This document shows, one piece after another, positions 51,593 to 61,901 of a stretch of DNA of 64,000 bases (position 1 is the stretch's first letter; each line of letters begins with the position of its first letter). Both the position numbers and the translations under genes were made by a program. The notes beneath the pieces were generated by a model. The model worked only from the letters and a program-made list of their open reading frames with translations, did no database searches and was not told the origin of the DNA. Source of the DNA: Bacteroides rodentium JCM 16496 (GTDB lineage Bacteria; Bacteroidota; Bacteroidia; Bacteroidales; Bacteroidaceae); the NCBI RefSeq assembly GCF_000614125.1, contig NZ_BAKJ01000028.1, forward strand, positions 1 to 64,000, read 5' to 3'.

Positions 51593-52975
51593 TTATTGGA
51601 TACGTACGGCATGGCTTGCCCGGCGTTCAATGGAGTTTGCGAGGGTGGTCACTTTTAAAGAACGGGTATCTTCTTGTGCGGGCGGTTGTATGCTTCCGTC
51701 AATGGCACCGAGTGCAGTGCTCAATAAGGCTTCGTTGGTATCTCCAAAGGGCAGGAAACGTGACATGTCGCTCATCTCATTCACTACATATCCCGAGTAG
51801 GCCGGTTGGAATCCGGATTCATAATCAGATTTCCCTTCCGAATTGTATATCTTGCAGACGATGGGATTCATCGTTATCATCAGTTCGGGGCTGGAGAAAT
51901 TCCTGGAACCTACATTCTTGCCTACGGTAGTGCCGCCGATGATGACAACATCCATATACGGGTCGAGACAGTTAATCACCATTTCGGAGGCAGAGGCAGT
52001 CTGGCTGCTGGTAAGTACGTAGAGAGTGTTCAGGTTCAGGTTTGCTCCGTTTCCGATGAGTCCGGAGTTCAGGGTGAACGGCACTATCTGCGGGTTGAAG
52101 CGGTTGCTGAATTCCAGGTATCCCAACTCTTGCCCCAAGGCGGAGGAAGGTGCAAGCATGGTACACAGCAATTCTGCGCAACTCAATAATCCACCGTTGT
52201 TGTAGCGCAAGTCAAGGATGAATTCGTTGACTTGCTGTGATGCGAAATATTGGAATGCGCTGCGCAGGTCGTTGTCATATTCATTGCTGTTGTCCGTGGG
52301 GCCGGAACTGAAATGGTTGTAGACCAGATAACCTATTTTCTTGCTGCCCGATGTATATACATTCTTATAGTGCACCGGGTTGTCGTTGACGGGACGCGCC
52401 GATGCTATCTGCTTGGGTTTGTCGTAAGCAACAATGGCATTTTTCTCCACGTCGTAATAACCTACTGTCAGCTCCATGGCACTACTTCCATACAGTTTCT
52501 TATAATTCTGTTCGGTAATGAAGTTCCCGTCCATCTTCATAATCCAGTCACCCCGTTTCAGCCCGATTTCCGAGGCCGGGCTTCCGTCGGCAACGTAAAG
52601 AATCTGTGCAACAATGGCATTATCTTCTCCTTCTACTTCTATCCGGTTGGTGGTGAACTGGAATCCGTAGCTGTAATCCGTATAGGGGATGCTGCGGGTA
52701 GTGGTGACGCTGACCAGGCTGTCGATGGTGGAGAACTTGTCCTCTTTGGATTTGAGCGAGGCAAAGAAAGTGAAAGGGGCCTGGAAATAGTTCAGGTCGT
52801 TGGTATGGGGAATGTCGTCTACCCAATAGTACCACACACGCATGGTATCGTCAATCCAGCGGTCTGTCTGGGTCTGTCCGGCATACTCCTTCCAGCGGTC
52901 CACCCCGCAGGAAGTCAGATAGATGGGAAGAATAAAGATTCCCAATATGAGTATCAGTGTATTTCTTGCTTTCAT
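51593..52975 (-). CDS. S41 family C-terminal processing peptidase (lipoprotein)
   Basis: A 460-residue periplasmic protease. A lipoprotein signal peptide (MKARNTLILILGIFILPIYLTSC) precedes a helical segment, a PDZ domain (about 115-200; ADGSPASEIGLKRGDWIMKMDG) and the S41 core with catalytic Ser in SSQTASASEMV and Lys in GGTTVGKNVG. It trims C-termini of envelope proteins. The start is set at 52975: a TATCTTTG element (52981-52988) ends only five bases upstream, so the longer frame from 53014 would begin before its promoter. Confidence 0.9.
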   Translation of the reverse strand: MKARNTLILILGIFILPIYLTSCGVDRWKEYAGQTQTDRWIDDTMRVWYYWVDDIPHTNDLNYFQAPFTFFASLKSKEDKFSTIDSLVSVTTTRSIPYTDYSYGFQFTTNRIEVEGEDNAIVAQILYVADGSPASEIGLKRGDWIMKMDGNFITEQNYKKLYGSSAMELTVGYYDVEKNAIVAYDKPKQIASARPVNDNPVHYKNVYTSGSKKIGYLVYNHFSSGPTDNSNEYDNDLRSAFQYFASQQVNEFILDLRYNNGGLLSCAELLCTMLAPSSALGQELGYLEFSNRFNPQIVPFTLNSGLIGNGANLNLNTLYVLTSSQTASASEMVINCLDPYMDVVIIGGTTVGKNVGSRNFSSPELMITMNPIVCKIYNSEGKSDYESGFQPAYSGYVVNEMSDMSRFLPFGDTNEALLSTALGAIDGSIQPPAQEDTRSLKVTTLANSIERRASHAVRIQ

Positions 52976-52980
52976 GGGGG

Positions 52981-52988
52981 CAAAGATA
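52981..52988 (-). promoter_or_regulatory. -7 promoter element giving a near-leaderless transcript
   Basis: TATCTTTG on the minus strand, five bases before the ATG at 52975 of the S41 peptidase. Confidence 0.55.
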
Positions 52989-53082
52989 GTGCAAATTGAG
53001 TGCAGAACTTTCATGCTTGCATGAAAAAGTTTTGCCGAAATGCAGCCTGTCTTATCTAAAAATAGAAAATAGCTTGCTTATC

Positions 53083-53098
53083 TACCACAATTGTGGTA
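53083..53098. promoter_or_regulatory. Palindromic operator candidate upstream of metY
   Basis: TACCACAATTGTGGTA is a perfect 16-base palindrome 46-61 bases before the metY -7 box. Its position suits an activator site for sulfur amino-acid control. No partial second copy is visible nearby. Confidence 0.55.
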
Positions 53099-53143
53099 TA
53101 AAATTCCCTAATCTGTGTCATTGTCTGCCCCGGCTTATCGCTC

Positions 53144-53151
53144 TATCTTTG
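53144..53151 (+). promoter_or_regulatory. -7 promoter element of metY
   Basis: TATCTTTG, 47 bases before the ATG at 53199. Confidence 0.6.
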
Positions 53152-53198
53152 CAACATCCGAATGAGAAACGGTTTATTCATCTAAAATACAAACGACA

Positions 53199-54485
53199 AT
53201 GGAAACAAAGAAATTGCACTTTGAGACTCTACAACTTCACGTTGGACAAGAACAACCCGACCCGGCAACTGATGCCCGCGCCGTACCTATCTATCAGACA
53301 ACTTCGTATGTATTCCGTAATTCGGCCCATGCGGCAGCCCGCTTTGGCTTGCAGGACCCGGGGAATATTTACGGGCGGTTGACGAATTCCACACAGGATG
53401 TGTTCGAGAAACGTGTGGCGGCTTTGGAAGGCGGTGTTGCCGGATTGGCCGTAGCCTCGGGTGCGGCAGCCATCACTTATGCCTTTGAGAATATCACCCG
53501 TGCAGGCGACCATATCGTGGCGGCTAAGACCATCTACGGCGGAACGTATAATCTACTGGCCCACACATTGCCTGCCTACGGGGTTACCGTTACTTTTGTG
53601 GACCCGGAGAATCCGGACAATTTCGAGAAAGCGATTCAGGAGAATACCAAGGCGGTATTCATTGAAACGCTGGGCAATCCGAATTGCAACATCATTGACA
53701 TTGATGCCGTTGCTGAAATAGCACACCGTCACCGGATTCCTCTGATTATAGATAACACCTTCGGTACTCCTTACTTGATTCGTCCCATAGAGCATGGGGC
53801 GGATATTGTAGTCCATTCGGCAACGAAGTTCATCGGAGGGCATGGTACCTCCTTGGGTGGTGTTATTGTAGATAGCGGCAAGTTCGACTGGGTGGCTTCG
53901 GGGAAGTTTCCCCAACTGACGGAGCCGGACCCGAGTTATCATGGAGTACGTTTCGTTGACGTTGCCGGTCCTGCTGCCTATGCCATCCGTATCCGTGCCG
54001 TATTGTTGCGTGATACCGGTGCCACAATCAGTCCTTTCAATGCTTTCATTCTGTTGCAGGGATTGGAGACGTTGTCACTTCGCGTGGAACGTCATGTGGA
54101 GAATGCCTTGAAAGTGGTTGAATTCCTGAAGAAGCATCCCAAAGTGGCAGCCGTGAACCACCCGTCCCTGCCTGAGCATCCTGACCACGCGCTTTACGGG
54201 AAATATTTTCCGAATGGAGGCGGCTCTATCTTTACGTTTGAGGTGCGGGGCGGTGTGAAGGAAGCGCAGACGTTTATTGACAGTTTGCAGATATTCTCGT
54301 TGCTTGCCAATGTGGCCGATGTGAAATCCCTGGTTATCCATCCTGCCACCACTACCCACTCCCAATTGAGTGCACGGGAATTGGAGGAGCAAGGCATCAA
54401 ACCGGGCACGGTCCGCCTCTCCATCGGGACAGAACATATCGATGATTTGCTGGACGACTTGTCCCAGGCGTTTGACAGAGTTTAA
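53199..54485 (+). CDS. metY: O-acetylhomoserine sulfhydrylase / aminocarboxypropyltransferase
   Basis: A 428-residue PLP enzyme of the Cys/Met metabolism family that makes homocysteine (or methionine) from O-acetylhomoserine and sulfide. The opening [42 protein letters not shown] and the PLP-lysine motif [17 protein letters not shown] are typical of MetY rather than Met[14 protein letters not shown]-like and the C-terminal [18 protein letters not shown] are present. It lies 22 bases before mnmA, so sulfur assimilation and tRNA thiolation are co-transcribed. A palindromic operator lies upstream. Confidence 0.94.
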   Translation: METKKLHFETLQLHVGQEQPDPATDARAVPIYQTTSYVFRNSAHAAARFGLQDPGNIYGRLTNSTQDVFEKRVAALEGGVAGLAVASGAAAITYAFENITRAGDHIVAAKTIYGGTYNLLAHTLPAYGVTVTFVDPENPDNFEKAIQENTKAVFIETLGNPNCNIIDIDAVAEIAHRHRIPLIIDNTFGTPYLIRPIEHGADIVVHSATKFIGGHGTSLGGVIVDSGKFDWVASGKFPQLTEPDPSYHGVRFVDVAGPAAYAIRIRAVLLRDTGATISPFNAFILLQGLETLSLRVERHVENALKVVEFLKKHPKVAAVNHPSLPEHPDHALYGKYFPNGGGSIFTFEVRGGVKEAQTFIDSLQIFSLLANVADVKSLVIHPATTTHSQLSARELEEQGIKPGTVRLSIGTEHIDDLLDDLSQAFDRV

Positions 54486-54507
54486 AAGAATAACAGTATA
54501 CGATAGA

Positions 54508-55572
54508 ATGAATATTGCTGTATTATTGTCGGGAGGTGTAGACAGCTCCGTGGTGGTACATCTCCTTTGCGAACAAGGTTACCGTCCTTCTCTATTTTAT
54601 ATCAAAATAGGGAGGGACGATGCCGATTATATGGACTGCTCTGCGGAAGAGGATATGGAGATGGCTTCTGCCATTGCCCGGCGTTATGGATTATCGTTGG
54701 AAGTAGTGGACCTGCACCGGGAGTATTGGGACCGGGTGGCGGCTTATGCCATTGATAAAATAAGACGTGGCTTGACTCCCAATCCGGATGTGATGTGCAA
54801 CAAGCTGATAAAGTTCGGATGCTTTGAACAACGTGTGGGGAAGGATTTCGATGTAACGGCAACCGGGCACTACGCCACTACGGTGTTGAGGGATGGAAAG
54901 ACATGGCTCGGTACCGCCGCCGATTCTGTGAAAGACCAGACCGACTTTCTGGCACAGATAGATTATCTGCAAGTTTCCAAACTGAGGTTTCCATTGGGCG
55001 GACTGATGAAGAATGAGGTTCGTGACATAGCCCTGCGTGCCGGATTGCCCAGCGCCAAACGTCGTGACAGTCAGGGTATCTGCTTTCTGGGAAAGATTGA
55101 TTATAATGATTTTGTGCGTCGTTTCCTTGGCGAAAGGGAAGGGGATATTGTGGAGTTGGAAACGGGTAGGAAGTTGGGCAAGCATCGGGGCTATTGGTTT
55201 CATACCATCGGCCAGCGTAAAGGATTGGGGTTGGGTGGAGGACCGTGGTTTGTTGTCCGTAAGGATGTGGAGGAGAATGTGATTTACGTGTCCCGCGGAT
55301 GTGATACGGCATTGCAATACGGCTATGAATTCCGTATGCACGATTTTCATTTCATTACGGATAATCCCTGGAAGGGAGCGCAGGAAGAGGTGGAGGTGAC
55401 TTTCAAGATACGCCATGCGCCGGAGTTTGTCAAAGGCAGGTTGCAAAAGGAGGCGGAGGGTTACCGCATTGTTTCGGAAGAAAAGCTGCAAGGCATTGCT
55501 CCGGGCCAGTTCGGAGTGGTGTATGATGCTGATGCCCGGCTGTGTGTCGGGAGCGGGGAGATTTATATATAA
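54508..55572 (+). CDS. mnmA: tRNA-specific 2-thiouridylase MnmA
   Basis: MnmA adds sulfur to U34 of tRNA-Lys, Glu and Gln. The 354-residue protein has the PP-loop [15 protein letters not shown], the first catalytic Cys in [19 protein letters not shown], and the second Cys in [10 protein letters not shown], with the C-terminal beta domain through GEIYI. Compared with longer MnmA it is complete. I place the start at 54508 ([12 protein letters not shown]); open frame extending to 54370 lies in metY. It follows metY, so it shares its transcript. The final codons overlap the end of the convergent response-regulator gene by 10 bases. Confidence 0.94.
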   Translation: MNIAVLLSGGVDSSVVVHLLCEQGYRPSLFYIKIGRDDADYMDCSAEEDMEMASAIARRYGLSLEVVDLHREYWDRVAAYAIDKIRRGLTPNPDVMCNKLIKFGCFEQRVGKDFDVTATGHYATTVLRDGKTWLGTAADSVKDQTDFLAQIDYLQVSKLRFPLGGLMKNEVRDIALRAGLPSAKRRDSQGICFLGKIDYNDFVRRFLGEREGDIVELETGRKLGKHRGYWFHTIGQRKGLGLGGGPWFVVRKDVEENVIYVSRGCDTALQYGYEFRMHDFHFITDNPWKGAQEEVEVTFKIRHAPEFVKGRLQKEAEGYRIVSEEKLQGIAPGQFGVVYDADARLCVGSGEIYI

Positions 55573-56225
55573 TACTCCACCAAGTCTACGATGCCTGCCT
55601 TCATGGCATATTTGGTGGCTTCGTGCGCATTGTTTACACCCAGTTTCCGGAAGATATTCTTCCGGTGGCTGTTTACCGTATGGAAGCTGAGGTTTCGTTC
55701 GGCGGCTATTTCTTTGGTTGTTTTCCCCAGAGCTATCTCTTTCAGGATACTCCGTTCGGCAGTAGTCAGTAAATCATCTTTGATGGTAGGATGAGTGGGG
55801 GAGGAGGAACCGTTGCTTGCGAGCAGCAGGTTACTGACGTGATTACAGATGAATCGCTCCTTGCGTGAGGCGCATTGGAGTGCGGTCAGTATCTCTTCTT
55901 TGGAATTATCCTTCAGCACTACGCCGAATGCCATGCTGCTGAACAATACCTGGCGCAGGAACGGTAGGCTCAATTCGTCGGAAAAGAGGAGCCAATCGGT
56001 TTCCTTGAAGCGTTCGTGGAGTACTATCAGCTCTTCGGCTCCCGAAAAATCAAAAAGGGTATAGTCCAAAATGACAACGGCAGCGGGGTGCAGGCGTAGT
56101 TGCTGTATCAGTTCTGCCTTGTTGTCGGCTTCCAGCAGCAGGGAGGTGTCTTTCTGTCTGCCCAATAGGAACATCATGCCTGCTTTGGTGATATCTTGAT
56201 TGTCTGCAATGATAAATTCTCTCAT
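55563..56225 (-). CDS. LuxR-type (NarL family) response regulator
   Basis: A 220-residue regulator. The receiver domain (1-125) has acidic pocket residues in FIIADNQD and phospho-acceptor Asp in [11 protein letters not shown]. The C-terminal LuxR helix-turn-helix (about 153-215) is [21 protein letters not shown] and [26 protein letters not shown] promoter element lies at 56253-56260. No kinase is adjacent, so it is an orphan. The receiver has GVVLKD where Lys is expected. The final codons overlap mnmA. Confidence 0.93.
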   Translation of the reverse strand: MREFIIADNQDITKAGMMFLLGRQKDTSLLLEADNKAELIQQLRLHPAAVVILDYTLFDFSGAEELIVLHERFKETDWLLFSDELSLPFLRQVLFSSMAFGVVLKDNSKEEILTALQCASRKERFICNHVSNLLLASNGSSSPTHPTIKDDLLTTAERSILKEIALGKTTKEIAAERNLSFHTVNSHRKNIFRKLGVNNAHEATKYAMKAGIVDLVEYYI

Positions 56226-56252
56226 GACATTGGTATATAAAAAACTCCGCTA

Positions 56253-56260
56253 CAAATGTA
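56253..56260 (-). promoter_or_regulatory. -7 promoter element of the response regulator
   Basis: TACATTTG on the minus strand, 28 bases before the ATG at 56225. Confidence 0.45.
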
Positions 56261-56315
56261 CACTTTTTAGTGTGATTTGTGGCGGAGTGGGAATATATAT
56301 ATTTATATAAGGGTT

Positions 56316-56906
56316 TTACCAGGAACGTCCCTTGAATATGTTGGATTGTTCCAGTGGAACCAGGTTCCCGCTCAAAGTCATGGTGTTGGAGTTGAAGTTC
56401 GGGCTGATGGTTACGGTTGCGTTGTTCCCGCCATTGGTCAGCGTAAGGAATATCTGGGCGGAAATGCCGATACCCTGGATGCTGAAGTTGCAATTCACGT
56501 TGCCCCGTTTGTCGGTAGTCATTTGGATGTCCGATACGGTTCCGTCTACTGTTACACCGCCAATGCCGTTAGGACCCGGGTATACGGTGTTGAAGGCTAC
56601 CTGCACGGTGCCACGTCCTTGGTTGACCAATACGAAGTTGGTGTTGGAATTTACAAATGCGGTCTGTCCGTTGCGGAACATCACTTGGTCTGCCTCCATT
56701 ACGAACTGGTGAGCTTTCAAGGCCGCCATTGCGTCATCGTACGAAATGGCATCCTGTGCTTGTTCTTCAGCTTTCAGGCGTGCACGTTCTGCGTCTCTTT
56801 GGGCTTTACGGTCTGCGCGCTTTTCTGCTCTACTCTCTTGTGCATACATGGTCGTTGTTGCCATGCTTACCAATACTACTGCTGCTAATGCAATAAACTT
56901 TTTCAT
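56316..56906 (-). CDS. DUF4251 exported protein
   Basis: A 196-residue Bacteroidales protein with a signal peptide (1-22, ending MYAQ), a charged helical segment (SRAEKRADRKAQRDAERARLK, 23-50) and a DUF4251 domain (about 60-195; AALKAHQFVMEADQVMFRNGQ, NTVYPGPNGIGGVTVDGTVSD and ending LSGNLVPLEQSNIFKG). Function unknown, probably periplasmic. It lies just upstream of the response-regulator gene on the same strand (gap 90 bases) but that gene has its own promoter. Confidence 0.9.
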   Translation of the reverse strand: MKKFIALAAVVLVSMATTTMYAQESRAEKRADRKAQRDAERARLKAEEQAQDAISYDDAMAALKAHQFVMEADQVMFRNGQTAFVNSNTNFVLVNQGRGTVQVAFNTVYPGPNGIGGVTVDGTVSDIQMTTDKRGNVNCNFSIQGIGISAQIFLTLTNGGNNATVTISPNFNSNTMTLSGNLVPLEQSNIFKGRSW

Positions 56907-56972
56907 AATCGAATCTTTTTTTGTTTAGGTTTAAATAAATTGTTCGTTATAAGTTTATTGCAAGAACAATGC

Positions 56973-57908
56973 CTATCCAGGATTGTTCACCGGTTTTTTA
57001 ATTATTTTATATCCGATAGCAGCAATAAAGATGCTCATTACCGGACTGATAAGGTTGAAGAAGCAATAGGAAGGTAGGTCAGTGTGGGTACACTCAAGAT
57101 GGTGGCTTGCGTCATGCCGCAGGTATTCCATGGGATAAGCGGGGAGGTGACGGTGACGGCATCTTCCGTGGTACGGCTAAGTAGCCGGCTTTCGTAGCCT
57201 TTCTTTGCGTAAACGTTGCTGAACATGTTTCCGGTGAGGATAATGCTGATGTACTGGTCTGCCGTGGCAAGGTTCAGAAACAATCCGGAACATACGGTGG
57301 ATGCTACCATACTGGCTGTGTTCTTCATAAAGCGGACGAATAGGGAAGTGATGCTTCCCAGCATGCCGCTTGCCGTCATGCTCCGCCGAAACACATGGCG
57401 CAGATGATGAGCCAGATGGTATTCATCATTCCTGCCATACCTCGTGTGGCAATCAGTTCTGTCAACATGTCACTGTCGGTTTGCAGACTGGTACTGCCAT
57501 AGCATGTCATCATTATCCCTTTGAACATATTTCCACCTTCCGCTATTTCATTCAGCAGTTCCGGCTGGCAGATGAATGCAAATATACCCGCCAGCAGAGT
57601 GGAGAGAAAAAGTGTAATGACGGAGGGGATTCTTCGTGCAATCAGTATTCCCGTTGCCACGGGAACGATCAATAACCAGGGAGTAATGTTGAATTGTTGT
57701 TGGTGATGGCAAGCTCGTAGTCTTTCCACGGAATGCTGTAGAAGGCCATACCGATAAAGACGCAAATGCCGGTAGTGGCGAGTAGGGAAATCTGGCTTCC
57801 TCCGCCCAGGGCGTCACTCCCAAAGGTATGGATGGTGGCAAACAACATTCCTACAAGAAAGGAGATGGGGAACAGAGACACCAGTGGGGAAGGAATTTTC
57901 TTTTTCAT
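56973..57908 (-). pseudogene. nhaC: Na+/H+ antiporter NhaC, internally deleted and frameshifted
   Basis: The N-terminal part (MKKKIPSPLVSLFPISFLVG ... WKDYELAITNN) and the C-terminal part (FNITPWLLIVPVATG ... LTYLP) match NhaC ends, but the middle, roughly 150 residues, is absent: sequence jumps near 57690 from the N-terminal ITNN to FNITPW. Two further one-base losses sit near 57381 (GGAMTASGM) and 57070 (LPYCFFNL), after which the natural end lies at 56973. NhaC exchanges Na+ for H+ at the inner membrane. With the core deleted this copy cannot work even if the single-base breaks are errors. Confidence 0.85.
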
Positions 57909-58140
57909 TGACCTCATTGCATTGTATTGGTTTATGTAACGTCCGAAAAACAAGCCGGTCATGCTTCTTGCGGTGTGACTGTCTCCGTATCAAGTGTCGT
58001 ATGTAATCCGTTCGCTATACGTTACCTGAAGCACATAGGCTTGTTCTTTTACGTTTACTATGAAGTGTGCAAAGGTAGAAGAAATCGGAAAAAAGAGCAA
58101 GGTTGTGCATGGAAATGACATTCTCTGCCCTCTTTTTTTC

Positions 58141-60585
58141 TTATCGGGGGATAATGATGCTGTTGAGCTGTGAATTTTCGTCCTGCTTGTCACGTACATC
58201 CGATTCGATTGCGGTGATGGTTTTCTGCTTGGGTTTCAGATTTCCGATGCGTAGGCTTACGCCCATCATGACGGAACGCAGAGGCATCCGGCAACGGGTG
58301 GTTTGCGTAAAATCGGTACCCGACAAGTCCGAATCCATCTTTATGCTCTTGAGGAAAGGATTGATGGCGGTGACACTCAGGCTGAGGCGGTCGTCCTGGA
58401 GGAAGGTCCGGCTGAGGCTCAGGGTGTGGATGCTGAATCCGGCCGAATGCCCCTGTAGGGCGATTCCCCGCGTGTTCCCGAAAAAGTTGGCGCTGGCACG
58501 CAGTTTCCAGGGCAGTGTATGCTGCATGCCCACCATGACAGACTGTTGCCAGCCATGATTGCGATAGCCTAATGAGGGTGAGCGCAAGTCCATATAGGCG
58601 GTGGTGGCATTCAGTGTGAGCCGTGTTAGTGGCAACATGTTCCAGTTAAGGAAAAGGCTGAACTCTGTGGTACGTCGGCGACCGATGTTGTCGTAAGTAG
58701 TATAGAGCACGTCTTCTTCGGCACGGGTATATTCTTCCAGACCGTTGTTCAGGAAAGTATGTCTCAGGTTGGCGTTCAGCATAAAACGACCGCTGAAGAG
58801 ATTGTATGTCAGGCTCAAGCTGTGTGCCTTTTCGGGCTTCAGTGCCGGATTTCCGTAGGTGATGTGCGTGGGTTCCTGGTCGTTGACGTAGGGATTGAGG
58901 AAACCTATGCCGGGGCGGGAGATGCGCAGGTTATAGCCTAAACCCAGTTGTTGCCTTTCGGCCAGATTGTAGCTCAGTGAGAGGGAGGGGACAAGGTTGT
59001 CGTACTTCAGGTCAAAATCCGTACCGTTTCCACTGAGAAACTTCACGCGCTGGGCAGTATGCTCGTAGCGGACACCGGTTTTCATGCCGAAGGCTCCGGT
59101 GTGCAGGTTATAGGCGGCATAGAGGGCGCTGATGTTACTGTTGTGGCGGTAGTCCAGTTCCCTGCTTTCGCTGCTGTTGCGGCGCAGTATGTATTTGGCT
59201 CCGGTCTCTATCTCGTGGCCTTGTGCCAGAGGCAGGGTATAGTCGGCCTGAAAGGTATGTTCCTGCATGTTGTTGCGGTCGGTATTGTGGCGGTCGGTCA
59301 GTCCGGAAGCCAAAGCGTCGTCACTGTGGCCGTCTATGGAGAAGAGGGTGGTGGCATCGGTCTTCTTGGGCTGCATCCCCAACCGGTAGGCCAGGGTGAG
59401 CGTGTGCTGCGGGTTGTTGGCAAAGATGTGCCGGTAATCTATGCTTCCGTTCAGCGAGAAATTGCGCGTGTGGTTTTCGGTGCGGGTGCTGTAGCTGAAG
59501 GTCGGTATGTCGTTCCGCAGGATGTCGGTTGTGGCATCACCATACATCTGCTGTGGAGTGTTGAAGAGGCCTATGGAGGCAGACAGGCTATTCAGCGAGT
59601 CTATCTCGTAGCTGGCATCGAAATTCCCGAAAAGCAATTGTGTGTGTCCGTGTGTGCTGCCCCGATAGTCCATGCGGCTGTTTTCGTCTTGGCGGATGTT
59701 GAGAATGCCGACTTCGGGGATGCTGACGTGGCTGGCGTTCAGGTTGGCCGACAGGGTGAGTTTTCCTGCTTGCATCAGGGCATAGGCTCCCCCGCCTTGT
59801 ACCATGCTTCCTGCCTGGGCGTTCAAGCTGAGGCTGTAGCCCTCCATGTTGCTGCCGCCTTCCGTGTTGATGTTGAGTATGCCGCCCACACCTTCGGCAT
59901 CGTACTTGGCGCCGGGGTTAGTCAGAACTTCGACGGACTTGATGCCGGTGGCAGGCATGGCTTTCAGGGTTTGTGAGGGATTGGCGCTCATCATGGCATT
60001 GGGCTTTCCGTTGACAAACACTTGGAAGGAGCTGCTGCCGTTCACCTTGATGTTGTCTTCACCGTCAACCGTCACCATCGGTACTTTGCGCAACATTTCC
60101 AGTAGGGTGTTGGTCTTGGCATCGGGGTCATCCTTCATGTTGTATGAAATCTGGTCTACATCCATCTTGACGAGCGGTTTCTGCGCCACCACTTCCACGC
60201 CTTGCAGCATTTCGGAAGCTTCGCTGAGGTAGAGGAGCCCAAGGTCGGCTTTCGTCTCTTCCGGTTCGATGCGGAATTCTTTGGTGAAGGGTTTTCTGCC
60301 TACAGAGGTGACGGAAAGGACGAAGGTGCCGTGGCTGTGCAAGGGCAGATTGAAGTGTCCTTCCATATCTGTTACCCCCATGGCTGCGGGAGTTCCGGAG
60401 GAAGACTTGCGCAGGATGCGCAGTGTGGCATACGGTTCACCTTCATGTGTCAGCGAGTCCAGCAGGACTCCCTCTACAATGATGGTCGTTTTCGGTGTGG
60501 CGGCTTCCGCTTCTTGTGCCGTTGCTGTCTGTGACATCAGGCATCCGATGGTGGCCCATAAACTGATGATTAAAAGTTTCTTCAT
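58141..60585 (-). CDS. TonB-receptor-like outer-membrane beta-barrel protein
   Basis: An 814-residue outer-membrane protein. A signal peptide (MKKLLIISLWATIGCLMSQTATAQ) precedes a carboxypeptidase-regulatory-like beta domain (about 35-115), a plug domain (about 125-225; QTLKAMPATGIKSVEVLTNPGAKYDAEGVGGILNI) and a barrel of alternating beta strands to the C-terminus. It is the OMP_b-brl_3-type outer-membrane barrel family rather than SusC. I start at ATG 60585. It is divergent from a LytS/LytTR pair, which may control it. Confidence 0.9.
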   Translation of the reverse strand: MKKLLIISLWATIGCLMSQTATAQEAEAATPKTTIIVEGVLLDSLTHEGEPYATLRILRKSSSGTPAAMGVTDMEGHFNLPLHSHGTFVLSVTSVGRKPFTKEFRIEPEETKADLGLLYLSEASEMLQGVEVVAQKPLVKMDVDQISYNMKDDPDAKTNTLLEMLRKVPMVTVDGEDNIKVNGSSSFQVFVNGKPNAMMSANPSQTLKAMPATGIKSVEVLTNPGAKYDAEGVGGILNINTEGGSNMEGYSLSLNAQAGSMVQGGGAYALMQAGKLTLSANLNASHVSIPEVGILNIRQDENSRMDYRGSTHGHTQLLFGNFDASYEIDSLNSLSASIGLFNTPQQMYGDATTDILRNDIPTFSYSTRTENHTRNFSLNGSIDYRHIFANNPQHTLTLAYRLGMQPKKTDATTLFSIDGHSDDALASGLTDRHNTDRNNMQEHTFQADYTLPLAQGHEIETGAKYILRRNSSESRELDYRHNSNISALYAAYNLHTGAFGMKTGVRYEHTAQRVKFLSGNGTDFDLKYDNLVPSLSLSYNLAERQQLGLGYNLRISRPGIGFLNPYVNDQEPTHITYGNPALKPEKAHSLSLTYNLFSGRFMLNANLRHTFLNNGLEEYTRAEEDVLYTTYDNIGRRRTTEFSLFLNWNMLPLTRLTLNATTAYMDLRSPSLGYRNHGWQQSVMVGMQHTLPWKLRASANFFGNTRGIALQGHSAGFSIHTLSLSRTFLQDDRLSLSVTAINPFLKSIKMDSDLSGTDFTQTTRCRMPLRSVMMGVSLRIGNLKPKQKTITAIESDVRDKQDENSQLNSIIIPR

Positions 60586-60804
60586 ATTTTCTTTGTTTTT
60601 AGATGTTTTTCTGCTACAAAGTAATCCTCTTCCTTCTGCTTCCGCAAAACCGTTCGACCGGCTGCCGGATTCCGTTCGGTGAAACAGTGTTTTAGTTCGA
60701 CGAATAAATTTATAAATTTGTCTGACAGCGGTATTTGTGCAGATAATCATATAATTCTTTTTGTTCTTGTTCTTTTTCTTCAGTATTCTTTGTATTTTCG
60801 CTCC

Positions 60805-61901
60805 ATGAAAACATTGAAGATAAATGCCTGGACCGGGATTCTGGTGCAGGTGGTACTGTGGTTGCTGATATTATGCATTCCCTTGGTCAGTTTGATTTTG
60901 AACGGGAGTACGTGGCAAGATGCTTTAGGGAGCATGAAGTATTATTTTGCCGGTTATATTCCTTGGCTGTTGGTATTCTATATCAACTACTTCTGCCTGA
61001 TTCCCCGTTACATTTTCCGACGGAAAACGTGGAGCTTCTTTTTCGCCAATCTGCTGTTGATTCCCCTTCTGCAACTGGCATCCCGCTTCTACATGATGCA
61101 GCTCCATGTCGATATGCCCCCGATGGGTGCCGGTGCACAGGTGGCAATCACTTTGGGAGGGGCTGTGCTTAATATGTTTCTTATTCTGGCCGCCATTGCC
61201 TGAAGGTGCAGCAGCGCAATGCCCAACTGGAACTGGATGCCGCTACCCTCGAACGCGAAAAGATGGCTTCTGAGTTGGAACACCTCAAGAACCAGTTGAA
61301 TCCTCACTTCCTCTTTAATACGCTCAACAATATTTCTTCACTTGTTTCCCTAGATCCGGATGCGGCGCAGACTTCCATCAGCCGTCTGAGTGATATGCTC
61401 CGGTATGTGCTTTATGATAGTGCCAAGCCTACGGTTCCCCTTAAGACTGAAATAAAATTCCTGTACGACTATGTCGACCTAATGCGTCTGCGCTATGCCG
61501 ATACCTTGCATGTGGAAATGATGATAGACGACCCGGATATGGAAGGCGAGATTCCTCCGTTGCTCTACATAACCTTTGTGGAGAATGCGTTCAAGCATGG
61601 TGCCAGTAGCCGTCACGAGTGCTATATCAATGTCTTTCTTATGGAGGACAATGACTTGCTTAATTTCTCTGTTGCCAATTCATTTCTGGAACCGGACGAA
61701 AAACCTGCCGGACAGACGGGCGGTGTAGGCCTTAAAAATCTGGAACGGCGCCTGCAGTTGCTTTATAAGAGTGATGACTATATATTCCGTTTGTCCAAGG
61801 ACGGATATATGGATATAGAAGGAAATAAGGAAATGAAGATACCTTGCTATGAGGCTATTCTGGATATTCAAATGGATAAGATAAAACCGCAGAGACCATG
61901 A
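60805..61901 (+). pseudogene. LytS/YpdA-type sensor histidine kinase, one apparent frameshift
   Basis: A histidine kinase of about 365 residues after correction. Four membrane helices (about 8-150) are followed by a coiled coil and the His_kinase/HATPase domain with phospho-His in LKNQLNPHFLFNTLNN and ATP-binding ITFVENAFKHGASS and GGVGLKNLERRLQLLY. The frame stops at 61203 after ILAAIA; restoring one C in a GCC run near 61200 gives IALKVQQRNAQLELD and joins the parts. It overlaps the regulator gene start (ATGA), and is divergent from the outer-membrane gene. Confidence 0.88.

Noticed and set aside
59059-59976. A 305-residue open frame on the plus strand within the outer-membrane receptor gene
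   Set aside because: It is a codon-shadow frame (rich in Val and Gly) opposite a well-supported gene.
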